Origin: Peptidiphaga gingivicola
GTDB lineage: Bacteria; Actinomycetota; Actinomycetes; Actinomycetales; Actinomycetaceae
Length of the DNA stretch: 64,000 nt
Reading direction: 5' to 3'
Assembly: GCF_001652275.1 (NCBI RefSeq)
Contig: NZ_LVZK01000001.1
Span: 930,001-994,000, forward strand
Shown here: piece after piece, positions 16,806 to 23,952 of the stretch
Layout: every line of letters begins with the position of its first letter
Numbering within the stretch: the first letter of the stretch is position 1
The notes under the pieces: generated by a model
What the model was told of the DNA's origin: nothing
What the model saw: the letters and a program-made list of their open reading frames with translations, nothing else
The model's database searches: none
Made by a program: the position numbers and the translations under genes

Positions 16806-17801
16806 TCAGGATAGATTGACGACGAGCTTGCCGCGGACGTGCCCCGTCGCCAGCTTGATGTAGGCGGCGCGAACCTGCTCCAGCGTGAAGGAGTAGGTGT
16901 GGGCGATCTCGATCTTGACGGCGTTGTCCGCCACCAGCTGTGCAACCTCCTCGAGGTCGCTGCGTCCATTGCTGTGCCGTGAGCCGGTGAACTGTGCGCC
17001 CTTGAGGATCGCCGCGGGTGAGGGGACTAGAGTGCCGATGGAACGGCCCGTTAGCCCGAGATCACGGCCAAGTTGCACGTAGCCGCCGCCATAGCAGTCA
17101 AAGAGCTTGGTGACGGGCGACGGAGCCGCATCGCGAACTCGGCTTGTCAGGTTCTCGCCGTACGTGACTGGAATGGCTCCCAAGGATCGGAGGTAGTCCG
17201 TGTTGCGGGTGCTGGCGATGCCGATGACGGTGGCTCCTCGGCTCAAAGCAAGCTGCGTTGCAACTGATCCTACGCCGCCCGCTGCGGCACTGATGACAAC
17301 CACGTCGCCGCTGTGCAGGTTCAGCTGCCTGAATGCGCCGCACGAGGTTTGCGAGGCAACACCCAGGCAGGCTGCCTGAGTAAATGACAACGGGTTAGGC
17401 TTCTTGACGACGTCGTCGGCGGGTGCCACCAGCTCGGTGGTGAGTGCCCCGCGGGTGTCAGCCTGTCCGGGTGCGCTTCGCAAGGTACCCAGCACGGCGT
17501 CGCCCACTGCGAGGTCTGTGACGCCCGCGCCGACAGCGTCAATGACGCCTGCGAAGTCCCGGGCCACGCCCCTAGGGAAGCGGGCTGATGTGCCCTCGAA
17601 CCAGCGCCGAGGATGGATGAGGCGCTGAACCCGTTCAAGCCGTCGCAGGTCGCCCTCGAAAGTCTTGAAGTCGAGGGGGTTAAGTCCGACGGCGCGTACC
17701 GCGATGCGTATCTCTCCGTCGCCGGGTGCTTGCGCCGGGCGCTCGACCTCCTCCAGAACCTCTGGTTCGCCAAATCTCCGGTACTCGATCGCTCGACTCA
17801 T
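16806..17801 (-). CDS. NAD(P)-dependent zinc-free alcohol dehydrogenase / quinone oxidoreductase (MDR)
   Basis: The ATG at 17801 follows GAGGAGG-CTTCC; an in-frame ATG at 17858 has no such site. The 331-residue product has the GroES-like N-domain (VGLNPLDFKTFEG) and a Rossmann domain with AAAGGVGSVATQLA at about residue 170. It lacks the zinc ligands of true alcohol dehydrogenases, so it is of the quinone-reductase type. Likely role: NADPH-dependent reduction of quinones or enones. It is the first gene of an operon with the MarR regulator. Confidence 0.88.
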   Translation of the reverse strand: MSRAIEYRRFGEPEVLEEVERPAQAPGDGEIRIAVRAVGLNPLDFKTFEGDLRRLERVQRLIHPRRWFEGTSARFPRGVARDFAGVIDAVGAGVTDLAVGDAVLGTLRSAPGQADTRGALTTELVAPADDVVKKPNPLSFTQAACLGVASQTSCGAFRQLNLHSGDVVVISAAAGGVGSVATQLALSRGATVIGIASTRNTDYLRSLGAIPVTYGENLTSRVRDAAPSPVTKLFDCYGGGYVQLGRDLGLTGRSIGTLVPSPAAILKGAQFTGSRHSNGRSDLEEVAQLVADNAVKIEIAHTYSFTLEQVRAAYIKLATGHVRGKLVVNLS

Positions 17802-17863
17802 GGAAGCCTCCTCGGGCTCGCTCGGTAGTGAGGCAGCTAACTGTCTCAAATAATTCACATAAT

Positions 17864-17879
17864 GAATATTATTATATTC
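17864..17879. promoter_or_regulatory. Probable MarR operator upstream of the oxidoreductase-marR operon
   Basis: GAATAT-TATT-ATATTC is a perfect 6+4+6 inverted repeat in an AT-rich stretch, 63 bases upstream of the oxidoreductase start. AT-rich palindromes of this size are typical MarR sites. Confidence 0.6.
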
Positions 17880-17899
17880 GTTGTTCTTGTGTCAACTTT

Positions 17900-18175
17900 T
17901 CAATATTCCAAATAATTCAATTTATCATATTTTTCCCTTTCTTTCTTTCTCTCTACTGCATCTTTTTGCGTCCTCGTCGCCCAATACCGTGCCTCATACT
18001 GGTTGGGCGAGGGAAGGCCACAATGTTGGCGGAGGCGGGTAGTATTGTAAAAGTCGTCAATGTAGACATAAACAGTCTGCTCGGCGTCTGCTTGACTCGC
18101 CAGAACCCGCCCCCGTAAGCCACTCCCGCTTGAGGCAGGCATAGAAGGTATCAATGCAGGCATTATCCCGTACCG
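17900..18175 (-). pseudogene. IS3-family transposase (OrfB) C-terminal remnant, frameshifted
   Basis: One frame reads RDNACIDTFYACLKREWL, which is the IS3 OrfB core (DNA-E-F---LK-E). The end of the protein continues in a second frame as YVYIDDFYNTTRLRQHCGLP followed by SPNQYEARYW. The two frames join near 18080-18110, so at least one frameshift is present. The N-terminal three quarters are gone. The sequence is fused directly to the recombinase fragment. Confidence 0.8.
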
Positions 18176-18365
18176 CACCGGGTGCGCGGTGGCGTAGTCG
18201 AGCATCTCTTGGAGTGCGCGTCGTTGGACGGTCTTGGCGGACTCGCTGGGCTCGATGAACTCCTTGATGATGACTGCGCCGAGCTGTTCGGCCTTGCGCT
18301 GCGCGGCTTCGCGCTGGGCTGGGGTCGTCGTAGTGGTCGTCGGGTTCGGAGACGTGAGTGCTCAT
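18176..18365 (-). pseudogene. Serine recombinase (resolvase N-domain) fragment
   Basis: One minus-strand frame reads REAAQRKAEQLGAVIIKEFI and then EPSESAKTVQRRALQEMLDY. This is the middle of a serine recombinase catalytic domain, where the E-x-x-S-A segment is characteristic. The presumed start (MSTHVSEPDDHYDDP from an ATG at 18365) is in another frame, so a frameshift lies between them. The fragment breaks off after YATAHPV and runs into the IS3 remnant. Confidence 0.7.
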
Positions 18366-18379
18366 GATCGGTGCCCCGG

Positions 18380-18920
18380 TTACATGCTGAGGCTGTCGGC
18401 AGCGGGCGTAGTCTGCTGGTGCTGGGGCAGATCGAAGGCCTGACCAGCCGCTTGGCGTTCGAGTGCTTGGAGGGTTGTGAGGTCGACATCGTAGCGGGTG
18501 CGGGCGTAGACCCAGCCGTCGGCCAGGGTTCGGTGGGAGCGCTCGATCTTGCCGTTGGTCTGGGGCCGATACGGCCTCGTGCGCTTGCGCTTGCACTTGT
18601 GCTTGACGCCCAGCTCGTGGCAGGTGTCTCTCCACAGGTGTGAGCGGTAGGCACCGCCATTGTCGGACAGGACTCGCTCGACGGCGACCCGCGATGGTTG
18701 AACCACTCGACGGCCCGGACGAGGACGGCGGCGGCTGTGAGGCGGCTTCGTCGTCGTGGATCTCTGCGTAGGCGACGTGGGAGTGGTCGTCCATGACGGT
18801 GTGGACGTAGGCCTTGCCCATCAACGGGTCGTGCCACTTGCTCTTCGGCTGATCAGCCAGCCCTCCTCGACGGCCAAGCGCGCGACGACCAGTCAGTGTC
18901 GCGGTGTAAGGGCCGCGTTG
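18380..18920 (-). pseudogene. IS481-family transposase remnant with several frameshifts
   Basis: Pieces in three frames together give an IS481-type DDE transposase. They are an N-terminal helix fragment (VVARLAVEEGW), then KSKWHDPLMGKAYVHTVMDD, then LTAAAVLVRAVEWFNHRG, then VERVLSDNGGAYRSHLWRD with RPYRPQTNGKIERSHRTLAD. A large internal deletion joins the first two pieces, and the C-terminus is altered. The element is dead. Confidence 0.85.
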
Positions 18921-18930
18921 GGATGCACGC

Positions 18931-20067
18931 CTACGCCTTGGAGCTCATGCGCTGTCGAACAACCTGGCAGAGCAGCGCGAGCGCGGACACGGCCGCGGCG
19001 GAACCACACAGCACAGCCGGCGCCGCGTGTGCGGCGACCAGCAGCGAGCCGATGGCGGCACCCAGCGCCGAGCCCAGATAGTTGGCCGAAGCATTCGCAG
19101 CCACAGCCGTGGCACCGTCAGCCGGGTTCGCCTGTAGCAGGACATGCTGCTGGGGCGCGAGGGACGCCCAACCACACATCCCCCAGACGAACAGACTTGC
19201 CACCGTGACCCCCGCGGCATGAACCTGGGTCATGCCGAACAGCGCGCACACGAGGCCAGTGAGGATGACAGCGCTCAGGCGCAGCGGATCACACCGGTCG
19301 ACGAGCGGCCCGATGCCCAGCGCTCCCACCGCCCCGCCGAGCCCCCAGAACCAAATCGCCATGCTCTGATGCGACGCAAGGCTTCCCGCGGACAGCACGA
19401 CAGTCAGGTAGGTGTACAGGCCCAGAGAAGCGACGCCGGTCAGCAGGGTCACGGTGACCGTGAGCAGATTCTTGGGACGCGCGATCGACCGCAGCCGATC
19501 AGCGGGGCTAGAAGCTGGGATCGCCGGCAGTTCCCCGCCGCGCAGCGCGATGCCCGCCAGTGCGGCGCCGCCGATGGCCACGATCAGCAGGATCGCGGCG
19601 CGCCACCCCCAACGCTGCGCCAAGGCCAAGCCGATCGGCACGCCGAACACAGTGCCGACCGCCAACCCAGCAAGGACCAGCGCCACCGCACGCCCTCGAC
19701 GTTCCTGTCCCACGAGCTTGGCGGCGACCGCGGACGACAGCGGCGAGTAGACGCCAGCTGCTGCGCCAGCCACCACACGAGCGCCCAGGAAGACCCCCAC
19801 CGTCGGTGACAGCGCCGTGGCCAGGTTCGCCGCCGTGAACACCAGCAAGGCTGTGACCAAGCTGCGTCGTGACCGCTGCCCTGCCCGCCCAGCCAGCAAA
19901 GGTCCCGCGACCGCATAGGAGCCCGTGAATGCCGCAACACCCAGACCGACAGTGGCTTCCCGCGCACCCAACGACGAGGCAACGGAGGGCAGCAGACCCG
20001 CTACGACGTAGGCATCCAGGCCGAGCGCGACACTGCCCACCACGAAGGGCCACAGCCGACGCATCAT
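18931..20067 (-). CDS. MFS transporter, drug/sugar-efflux type
   Basis: The ATG at 20067 overlaps the arsR stop (ATGA), so translation is coupled; an upstream in-frame start is less likely. The 378-residue product has about 12 hydrophobic segments, with GQRSRRSLV as the cytoplasmic loop after TM2, and resembles AraJ/Cml-type efflux proteins. It is probably a proton-driven exporter of a small molecule. It is controlled by the ArsR repressor encoded upstream. Confidence 0.85.
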   Translation of the reverse strand: MMRRLWPFVVGSVALGLDAYVVAGLLPSVASSLGAREATVGLGVAAFTGSYAVAGPLLAGRAGQRSRRSLVTALLVFTAANLATALSPTVGVFLGARVVAGAAAGVYSPLSSAVAAKLVGQERRGRAVALVLAGLAVGTVFGVPIGLALAQRWGWRAAILLIVAIGGAALAGIALRGGELPAIPASSPADRLRSIARPKNLLTVTVTLLTGVASLGLYTYLTVVLSAGSLASHQSMAIWFWGLGGAVGALGIGPLVDRCDPLRLSAVILTGLVCALFGMTQVHAAGVTVASLFVWGMCGWASLAPQQHVLLQANPADGATAVAANASANYLGSALGAAIGSLLVAAHAAPAVLCGSAAAVSALALLCQVVRQRMSSKA

Positions 20068-20390
20068 GCCTGCGCCACCCCAGGGCCCGTGTTGGCGACC
20101 ACGGCCGCTAGCACACCCGGGAACAGCCGGTCCAGATCGTCGCGCCGCAACCGGATTAGGCATGCGCGACCCTCACCCCGGGTCCACGTCACCCCTGCCT
20201 CGCGCAACATGCGCGTGTGGTATGTCAGCGTCGACCGGGGCAGATCGTCCGCGAGCTCAAGGCTGTCGTGCTCCTGCCCGTCGGCCAGCCGGCGGATCAT
20301 CTCCAGACGGGTGGGGTCGCTCAAGGCTGCCAGCACCCTGGCCAGAGTGAGCTCGTCAGTCTTCGGGTGGTGATAGTCCCGCGGTGTCAT
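20064..20390 (-). CDS. ArsR-family repressor
   Basis: The ATG at 20390 follows AAGGAGG-TTCG. The 108-residue product has the ArsR winged helix: LARVLAALSDPTRLEMIRRL, recognition helix LPRSTLTYHTRMLREAGV and wing TRGEGRACLIRLR. There are no cysteine pairs for metal binding, so it more likely senses an organic ligand. It forms an operon with the MFS gene, and an elaborate palindrome lies just upstream. Confidence 0.88.
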   Translation of the reverse strand: MTPRDYHHPKTDELTLARVLAALSDPTRLEMIRRLADGQEHDSLELADDLPRSTLTYHTRMLREAGVTWTRGEGRACLIRLRRDDLDRLFPGVLAAVVANTGPGVAQA

Positions 20391-20404
20391 CGAACCTCCT
20401 TGGA

Positions 20405-20451
20405 TTGTGCAGTGATTCCTGCATAATAATCGTGCAAGAATCACTGCACAA
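20405..20451. promoter_or_regulatory. Nested ArsR operator upstream of arsR-MFS
   Basis: The 14-base arms TTGTGCAGTGATTC and GAATCACTGCACAA are perfectly inverted. Inside each half TGCA recurs, giving TGCA-N8-TGCA units at 20408-20423 and 20433-20448. It starts 15 bases upstream of the arsR start, where it should block its own promoter. Confidence 0.75.
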
Positions 20452-20497
20452 ACGCGAAGGCCGTCAGAGCCTCGATCAACGTCCCCGGTCAGTGCAG

Positions 20498-21093
20498 TTA
20501 GATGGCGCGCAGCTGCGGACGCCCCGCAGGCTCGTCGACCCTCTCGTCGTTGACATCCACAGTGCCGGAGGCGGTGGTGCCGCCCGGTTTGGTGAGGGCT
20601 GATTGGAGAGCGTCGGCGAACGCGACGGTGTGTTCGACCACGCGCAGGAACGTGGCGAGGTGCTCACCGGTGAGTTTGACGGCGAGCGCGGCCGGGTCGT
20701 AGTGAGTCCGCCGCTGGTCCAGTTCGGTCCACGTCGCCACGAACGTCCGCACCGGGTACTGCACCGACGCGTCTTCGGCGCCGTCTTTGGGTTTCTTGGC
20801 CGGAGCAGGCTCCTTCGTGGCGGTGGCGTGGATGCGGGCGAGGGCGTCGGCGACGTGATCCGCCCCGGCCTGTGCAGAGGCTTCCGGCCAGCCCGGCAGC
20901 ACGAACAATCGGGTCGCGTCCGCGACCGCTGCCTGCACCGTCGCATCCACATCCTCGCTTGACTCCGCATCGTCACGGAGGTTGGGGCGGTGAGCCGGAA
21001 CGCGGAATGGTACTCGTACAGGGGTGTCTCGCGGTCGGAGAACTGTTCCTGGTCGTGGTGGGCGGAGATATGGGCGCGGGAAAGCATGTTCAT
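20498..21093 (-). pseudogene. Frameshifted conserved hypothetical gene
   Basis: The beginning (MLSRAHISAHHDQEQFSDRE, then TPLYEYHSAFRLTA) is in one frame. The rest (DATVQAAVADATRLFVLPGW ... TFVATWTELDQRRTHYDPAA ... VEHTVAFADALQSALTKPGG) is in another; the shift lies near 20975. The sequence looks protein-like throughout, but I do not recognise the family. It probably belonged to a mobile element. Confidence 0.55.
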
Positions 21094-21779
21094 GTCGAGA
21101 GACGAGCTTGCCCGGGCTGCAGGAACCTCTCAAGCGCGAATGGAGACGTTCGAAACGAACAATGCGATGCCGACGCTTAGACAGCTCGGCCTCTTAGGAA
21201 AAACTCGATAGAACTCTCGCTTTCTTCTTCACGACGCCGCCCGCCGAGTCCGGCGTTGTTGACTTTAGCGGCCGCGGTGAGGACACAGTTTCGCCTCTGC
21301 TGGCGCGGGAAATGCGTCGGGCGAAGCAGTATCGAGAGGCCGTGCTGGAACTGTAGGGGCCCACGGGGCGCCGTCTCTCGGATGCTCGAAGAGGAGAGGA
21401 TCACAGAGCAGGCGTCCGACGTCGTCGAAGATCCTTGGGGCGTGGCGGAAACGGTGGCCGAAAACTTCAAAGTCAGCACTCTTGCCGTGGGCGTTCGTTT
21501 GAAGGCGATTGGCTTAATCTCCGACGCAGATTCGGAGGGTGTTCGCGTTGAAGTGATCGGCAGTGGGAACCTAGGAGGGAAGAACGGAAGAAGGCGAAAG
21601 GAGAGCCGCCTGCTTGGAGGCTCCGTTTCCGAGACCCGGACTCCGGTTATTTCTGCACGATCGTGCGAGCTTTGGAGGACGAGCGCGTAGGTTGGCTTGA
21701 TGCAAGCTACCTGCCCGACGAGAAGACTCCCATGGCTCAACGGATGATCGACGAGTACTACAGGATCGAAGTCCAATAA
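21092..21779 (+). pseudogene. Broken XRE-type regulator / ImmA-IrrE-like gene
   Basis: The frame from 21092 reads SRDELARAAGTSQARMETFE, a helix-turn-helix of the XRE type, and stops at the TAG in 21204-21206. Other frames then give LEEERITEQASDVVEDPWGV plus FKVSTLAVGVRLKAIGLI, which resembles the C-terminal part of ImmA/IrrE peptidases, and finally VRALEDERVGWLDASYLPDE with a stop at 21777-21779. Several frameshifts are needed. The ImmA assignment is tentative. Confidence 0.45.
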
Positions 21780-21781
21780 AC

Positions 21782-21828
21782 TTGCGGGCGGGTTGAACTG
21801 CCATGCTGCTAGTTCAACCCGCCCGCAA
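21782..21828. terminator. Perfect 18-bp-stem bidirectional terminator
   Basis: TTGCGGGCGGGTTGAACT is exactly mirrored by AGTTCAACCCGCCCGCAA around an 11-base loop. It lies between the convergent broken gene and the nuclease gene. A TTAGTTTAA follows on the plus side. Confidence 0.85.
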
Positions 21829-21836
21829 TGGTTAGT

Positions 21837-22595
21837 TTAAAGACTCGCGTACCCAATAACGTCTGATGATACCTGGGTCAATGTGCTGTCGGGGATCTCC
21901 TCAACTGCGATTGTCCATGTCTTACCCAAACGGGGATTGACTATGCCGAGTTTCTCTATGGTCTGAAACTGTGGGTGTATGGAACGGCGTCCCATAATCC
22001 AGTAAACAAGTATTTGCAGAGTATTCTTAGGTTGCGGCTTCGTTTTCGAGACTTTTATGTCCCAAAGCGTGTCCTTTGTCAAGATATCGCCGTCACCGAT
22101 GCGAATGAGGTGTGTATAGGCACCAGTAAACTCAAACTCTTTCAAGGTAGGAGGATTCGCTTCGAAGAAAAGCCTCATCCTTTCAGTCATAATGCGAATG
22201 TTCTTAATGGTTTCATCGTCCGGATTGATCTGATTCACTGGTTTATACGAGGAGTGCCCCGCTCGGTAGACAACGTCGAAACCAGAAAGCTGGCATGCGG
22301 CTCTAATTGAATCGTCAGTCAGGCCGTTTAGACGGTTCAATAGTCCGCGAGCAGTGGTCTCTTCGCCAATGAGTCGGGCACCTTGAAGTGATATGTTAAA
22401 GGCCTCTGCACGGGTAGAACCAGTGATGAGACGGGTGAGGTAGTCAACCGCCATCCCAACAGTACCTGCGTGGATGTTCTCTGGTGAAGTTACCTCCCCC
22501 AGGGTGTCCATGTCCTTAACTGTAAAACTTCGTAGTGGGAGATATCCTCCTCGGGGTTGCTTGATTTCTTTGATACGCCCTGTCACCGTTGACAT
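21837..22595 (-). CDS. Lone PD-(D/E)XK-like nuclease, hypothetical
   Basis: The ATG at 22595 follows GAAGG. The 252-residue product has AT-rich codons. The N-terminus VTGRIKEIKQPRGGYLPLRS and the middle part ENIHAGTVGMAVDYLTRL are helical. At about residues 165-200 the pattern G-D-G-D-I-x8-D-I-K-V-S, then QILVYWIMG, matches the catalytic core of RecB/Cas4-like PD-(D/E)XK nucleases (second Asp, D-x-K, and the following Gln helix). No partner gene is next to it. Its setting among mobile debris suggests a defence or mobile-element role, which is inference. Confidence 0.6.
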   Translation of the reverse strand: MSTVTGRIKEIKQPRGGYLPLRSFTVKDMDTLGEVTSPENIHAGTVGMAVDYLTRLITGSTRAEAFNISLQGARLIGEETTARGLLNRLNGLTDDSIRAACQLSGFDVVYRAGHSSYKPVNQINPDDETIKNIRIMTERMRLFFEANPPTLKEFEFTGAYTHLIRIGDGDILTKDTLWDIKVSKTKPQPKNTLQILVYWIMGRRSIHPQFQTIEKLGIVNPRLGKTWTIAVEEIPDSTLTQVSSDVIGYASL

Positions 22596-22940
22596 GTGAA
22601 ACCTTCTTTCAATTATGAAGTTGTGACGTTATGTAGCAGGATGGTGAGTTTACCTGCACGTATAAGTGTACAGCGGTCCACTTCATGAGTGGCAAGGTGC
22701 AGGTTGAACACCATCGGGGTTACAGCTATAACTGCCCGCTAGTTTACGGCTCTGGACAAGTTCTCTGTCTTAAAGATCCGCGGCTTAAGTCTGTAATGTA
22801 AAAGCGTCGGAATCATCCGTCATACTGGAGACATGGGCGGTTTCAGATCGCGGATGCCTGGGGAGCCGGGGCATCGCGCTGCCGGGTCGCTTCCGCGCCG
22901 CGGACTCCGAGTTTGAGCAGCCGGGGACGGAACGCCAGAC
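22596..22940. other. Divergent intergenic region
   Basis: The left part is AT-richer and belongs to the acquired patch. The G/C bias of the resident chromosome returns from about 22840. No gene is seen. Confidence 0.5.
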
Positions 22941-23024
22941 GAAGGGACGCACGTAACCGACGAAGGAAGTAACACGGTCCAGAATGGGACGCACATGCTT
23001 CAGAAAGGAACGCACGTGGTCAAT
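22941..23024 (+). repeat. 21-bp tandem repeat carrying a ribosome-binding site and start codon
   Basis: Four units of 21 bp start at 22941, 22962, 22983 and 23004. Units 1, 3 and 4 contain GGRACGCAC followed by GTA, ATG or GTG. The last unit holds the AAAGGA site and GTG start of the next gene, and the third holds an in-frame ATG at 22995 with a weaker site. Confidence 0.75.
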
Positions 23025-23681
23025 CGCGCATACCTGTACAGCCTCGACAATCGGCCGGTCAGCTACTTCGACCGCCCGGAGAGGGCCAGCGGGCTCTCCG
23101 AGTGGCCCGACACCGTTCCGATCTCCTACCGCATCCTCGCCTCGGGAAACACGCAGATCTGCTCGTCCCTCATCGCCAACGGCCTCGAAGGCGCCCCCGA
23201 CGTCAAGGTCTACGCCATAAACGGGGAGTACGACGTCGGGTTCGCCCGTTTCTTGAGGTTCATCGACGTGATTCGCTTCGTCTCGGGCAGCTCGCACTTC
23301 GAGGCCCCAAAGCTGCTCGACGAAACGATTTCAACTCGGTCCTTCCTCGATCTGCACATGAACAAGTACGTGCAGCTCGAAACCGTCGAACTCGACATCC
23401 TCTCCGGCGGCGACGAGGCGATGATGAAAGAGATGGTCGAAGCCGAAGCCTCGATGTGCACGTGGATAGGCGAATCCATCGACGCCCTTCCGAGCGACAC
23501 GAACGAAGCCGCGGCGGTCGTCTACGAATCCAGCGTCAAGGGCGCCGGTCCCTTCGCGGGCCTGCGTTTCGACGACAAGTACGACGCCGGCCGCAGCCCC
23601 CTCGGATTCCGCTGGAGCGAGACGCTCAACTTCGACATGCCGACCCGCGCCGAATTCGAGGAGACGGAAGGCCGCGACTAG
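23016..23681 (+). CDS. Conserved hypothetical protein (DUF7822-like)
   Basis: The GTG at 23016 follows AAAGGA-ACGCAC; an in-frame ATG at 22995 is an alternative. The 221-residue product opens with NRAYLYSLDNRPVSYFDRPE and continues SGLSEWPDTVPISYRILASG. I recall this pattern from a family of stand-alone bacterial proteins of unknown function. A later stretch has FLDLHMNKYVQLETVELDIL. It is acidic, cytosolic, and lacks signal or membrane segments. No function can be inferred from its neighbours. Confidence 0.75.
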   Translation: MVNRAYLYSLDNRPVSYFDRPERASGLSEWPDTVPISYRILASGNTQICSSLIANGLEGAPDVKVYAINGEYDVGFARFLRFIDVIRFVSGSSHFEAPKLLDETISTRSFLDLHMNKYVQLETVELDILSGGDEAMMKEMVEAEASMCTWIGESIDALPSDTNEAAAVVYESSVKGAGPFAGLRFDDKYDAGRSPLGFRWSETLNFDMPTRAEFEETEGRD

Positions 23682-23952
23682 CCCGGTCCGCCGAGACTTG
23701 CCGGGTCCGCCGCGACTGGCCGGGCACGCTGTGAATGGCCCGGCCCGGCGTCGACAGCCGGGCTGTCGCCACTAACCCGGTCCGCCGCGACTGGCCGAGC
23801 CTTTGCCGATCTGGCGCGCTGGCGAAACCGATCTGGCACGTTGGTGAAACCGATCTGGCACGTTGGAAAACCTGCTGCAGCCGCCTCGCCTCTCGCCTGT
23901 GACGGCACCGCGAAGCCGGCGGAGTTCAGTCCATCAGAGGCGCGGAGCCCCG
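23682..23952. other. Convergent intergenic region rich in repeats
   Basis: It holds decayed copies of GGTCCGCCGCGACTGGCC (23697-23797) and a clean 22-bp repeat at 23807-23872. No gene is present. Confidence 0.5.
23807..23872. repeat. 22-bp tandem repeat, three copies
   Basis: Units at 23807, 23829 and 23851 begin CGATCTGGC[GA]CG[CT]TGG. The last two differ at only a few bases. Confidence 0.9.
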
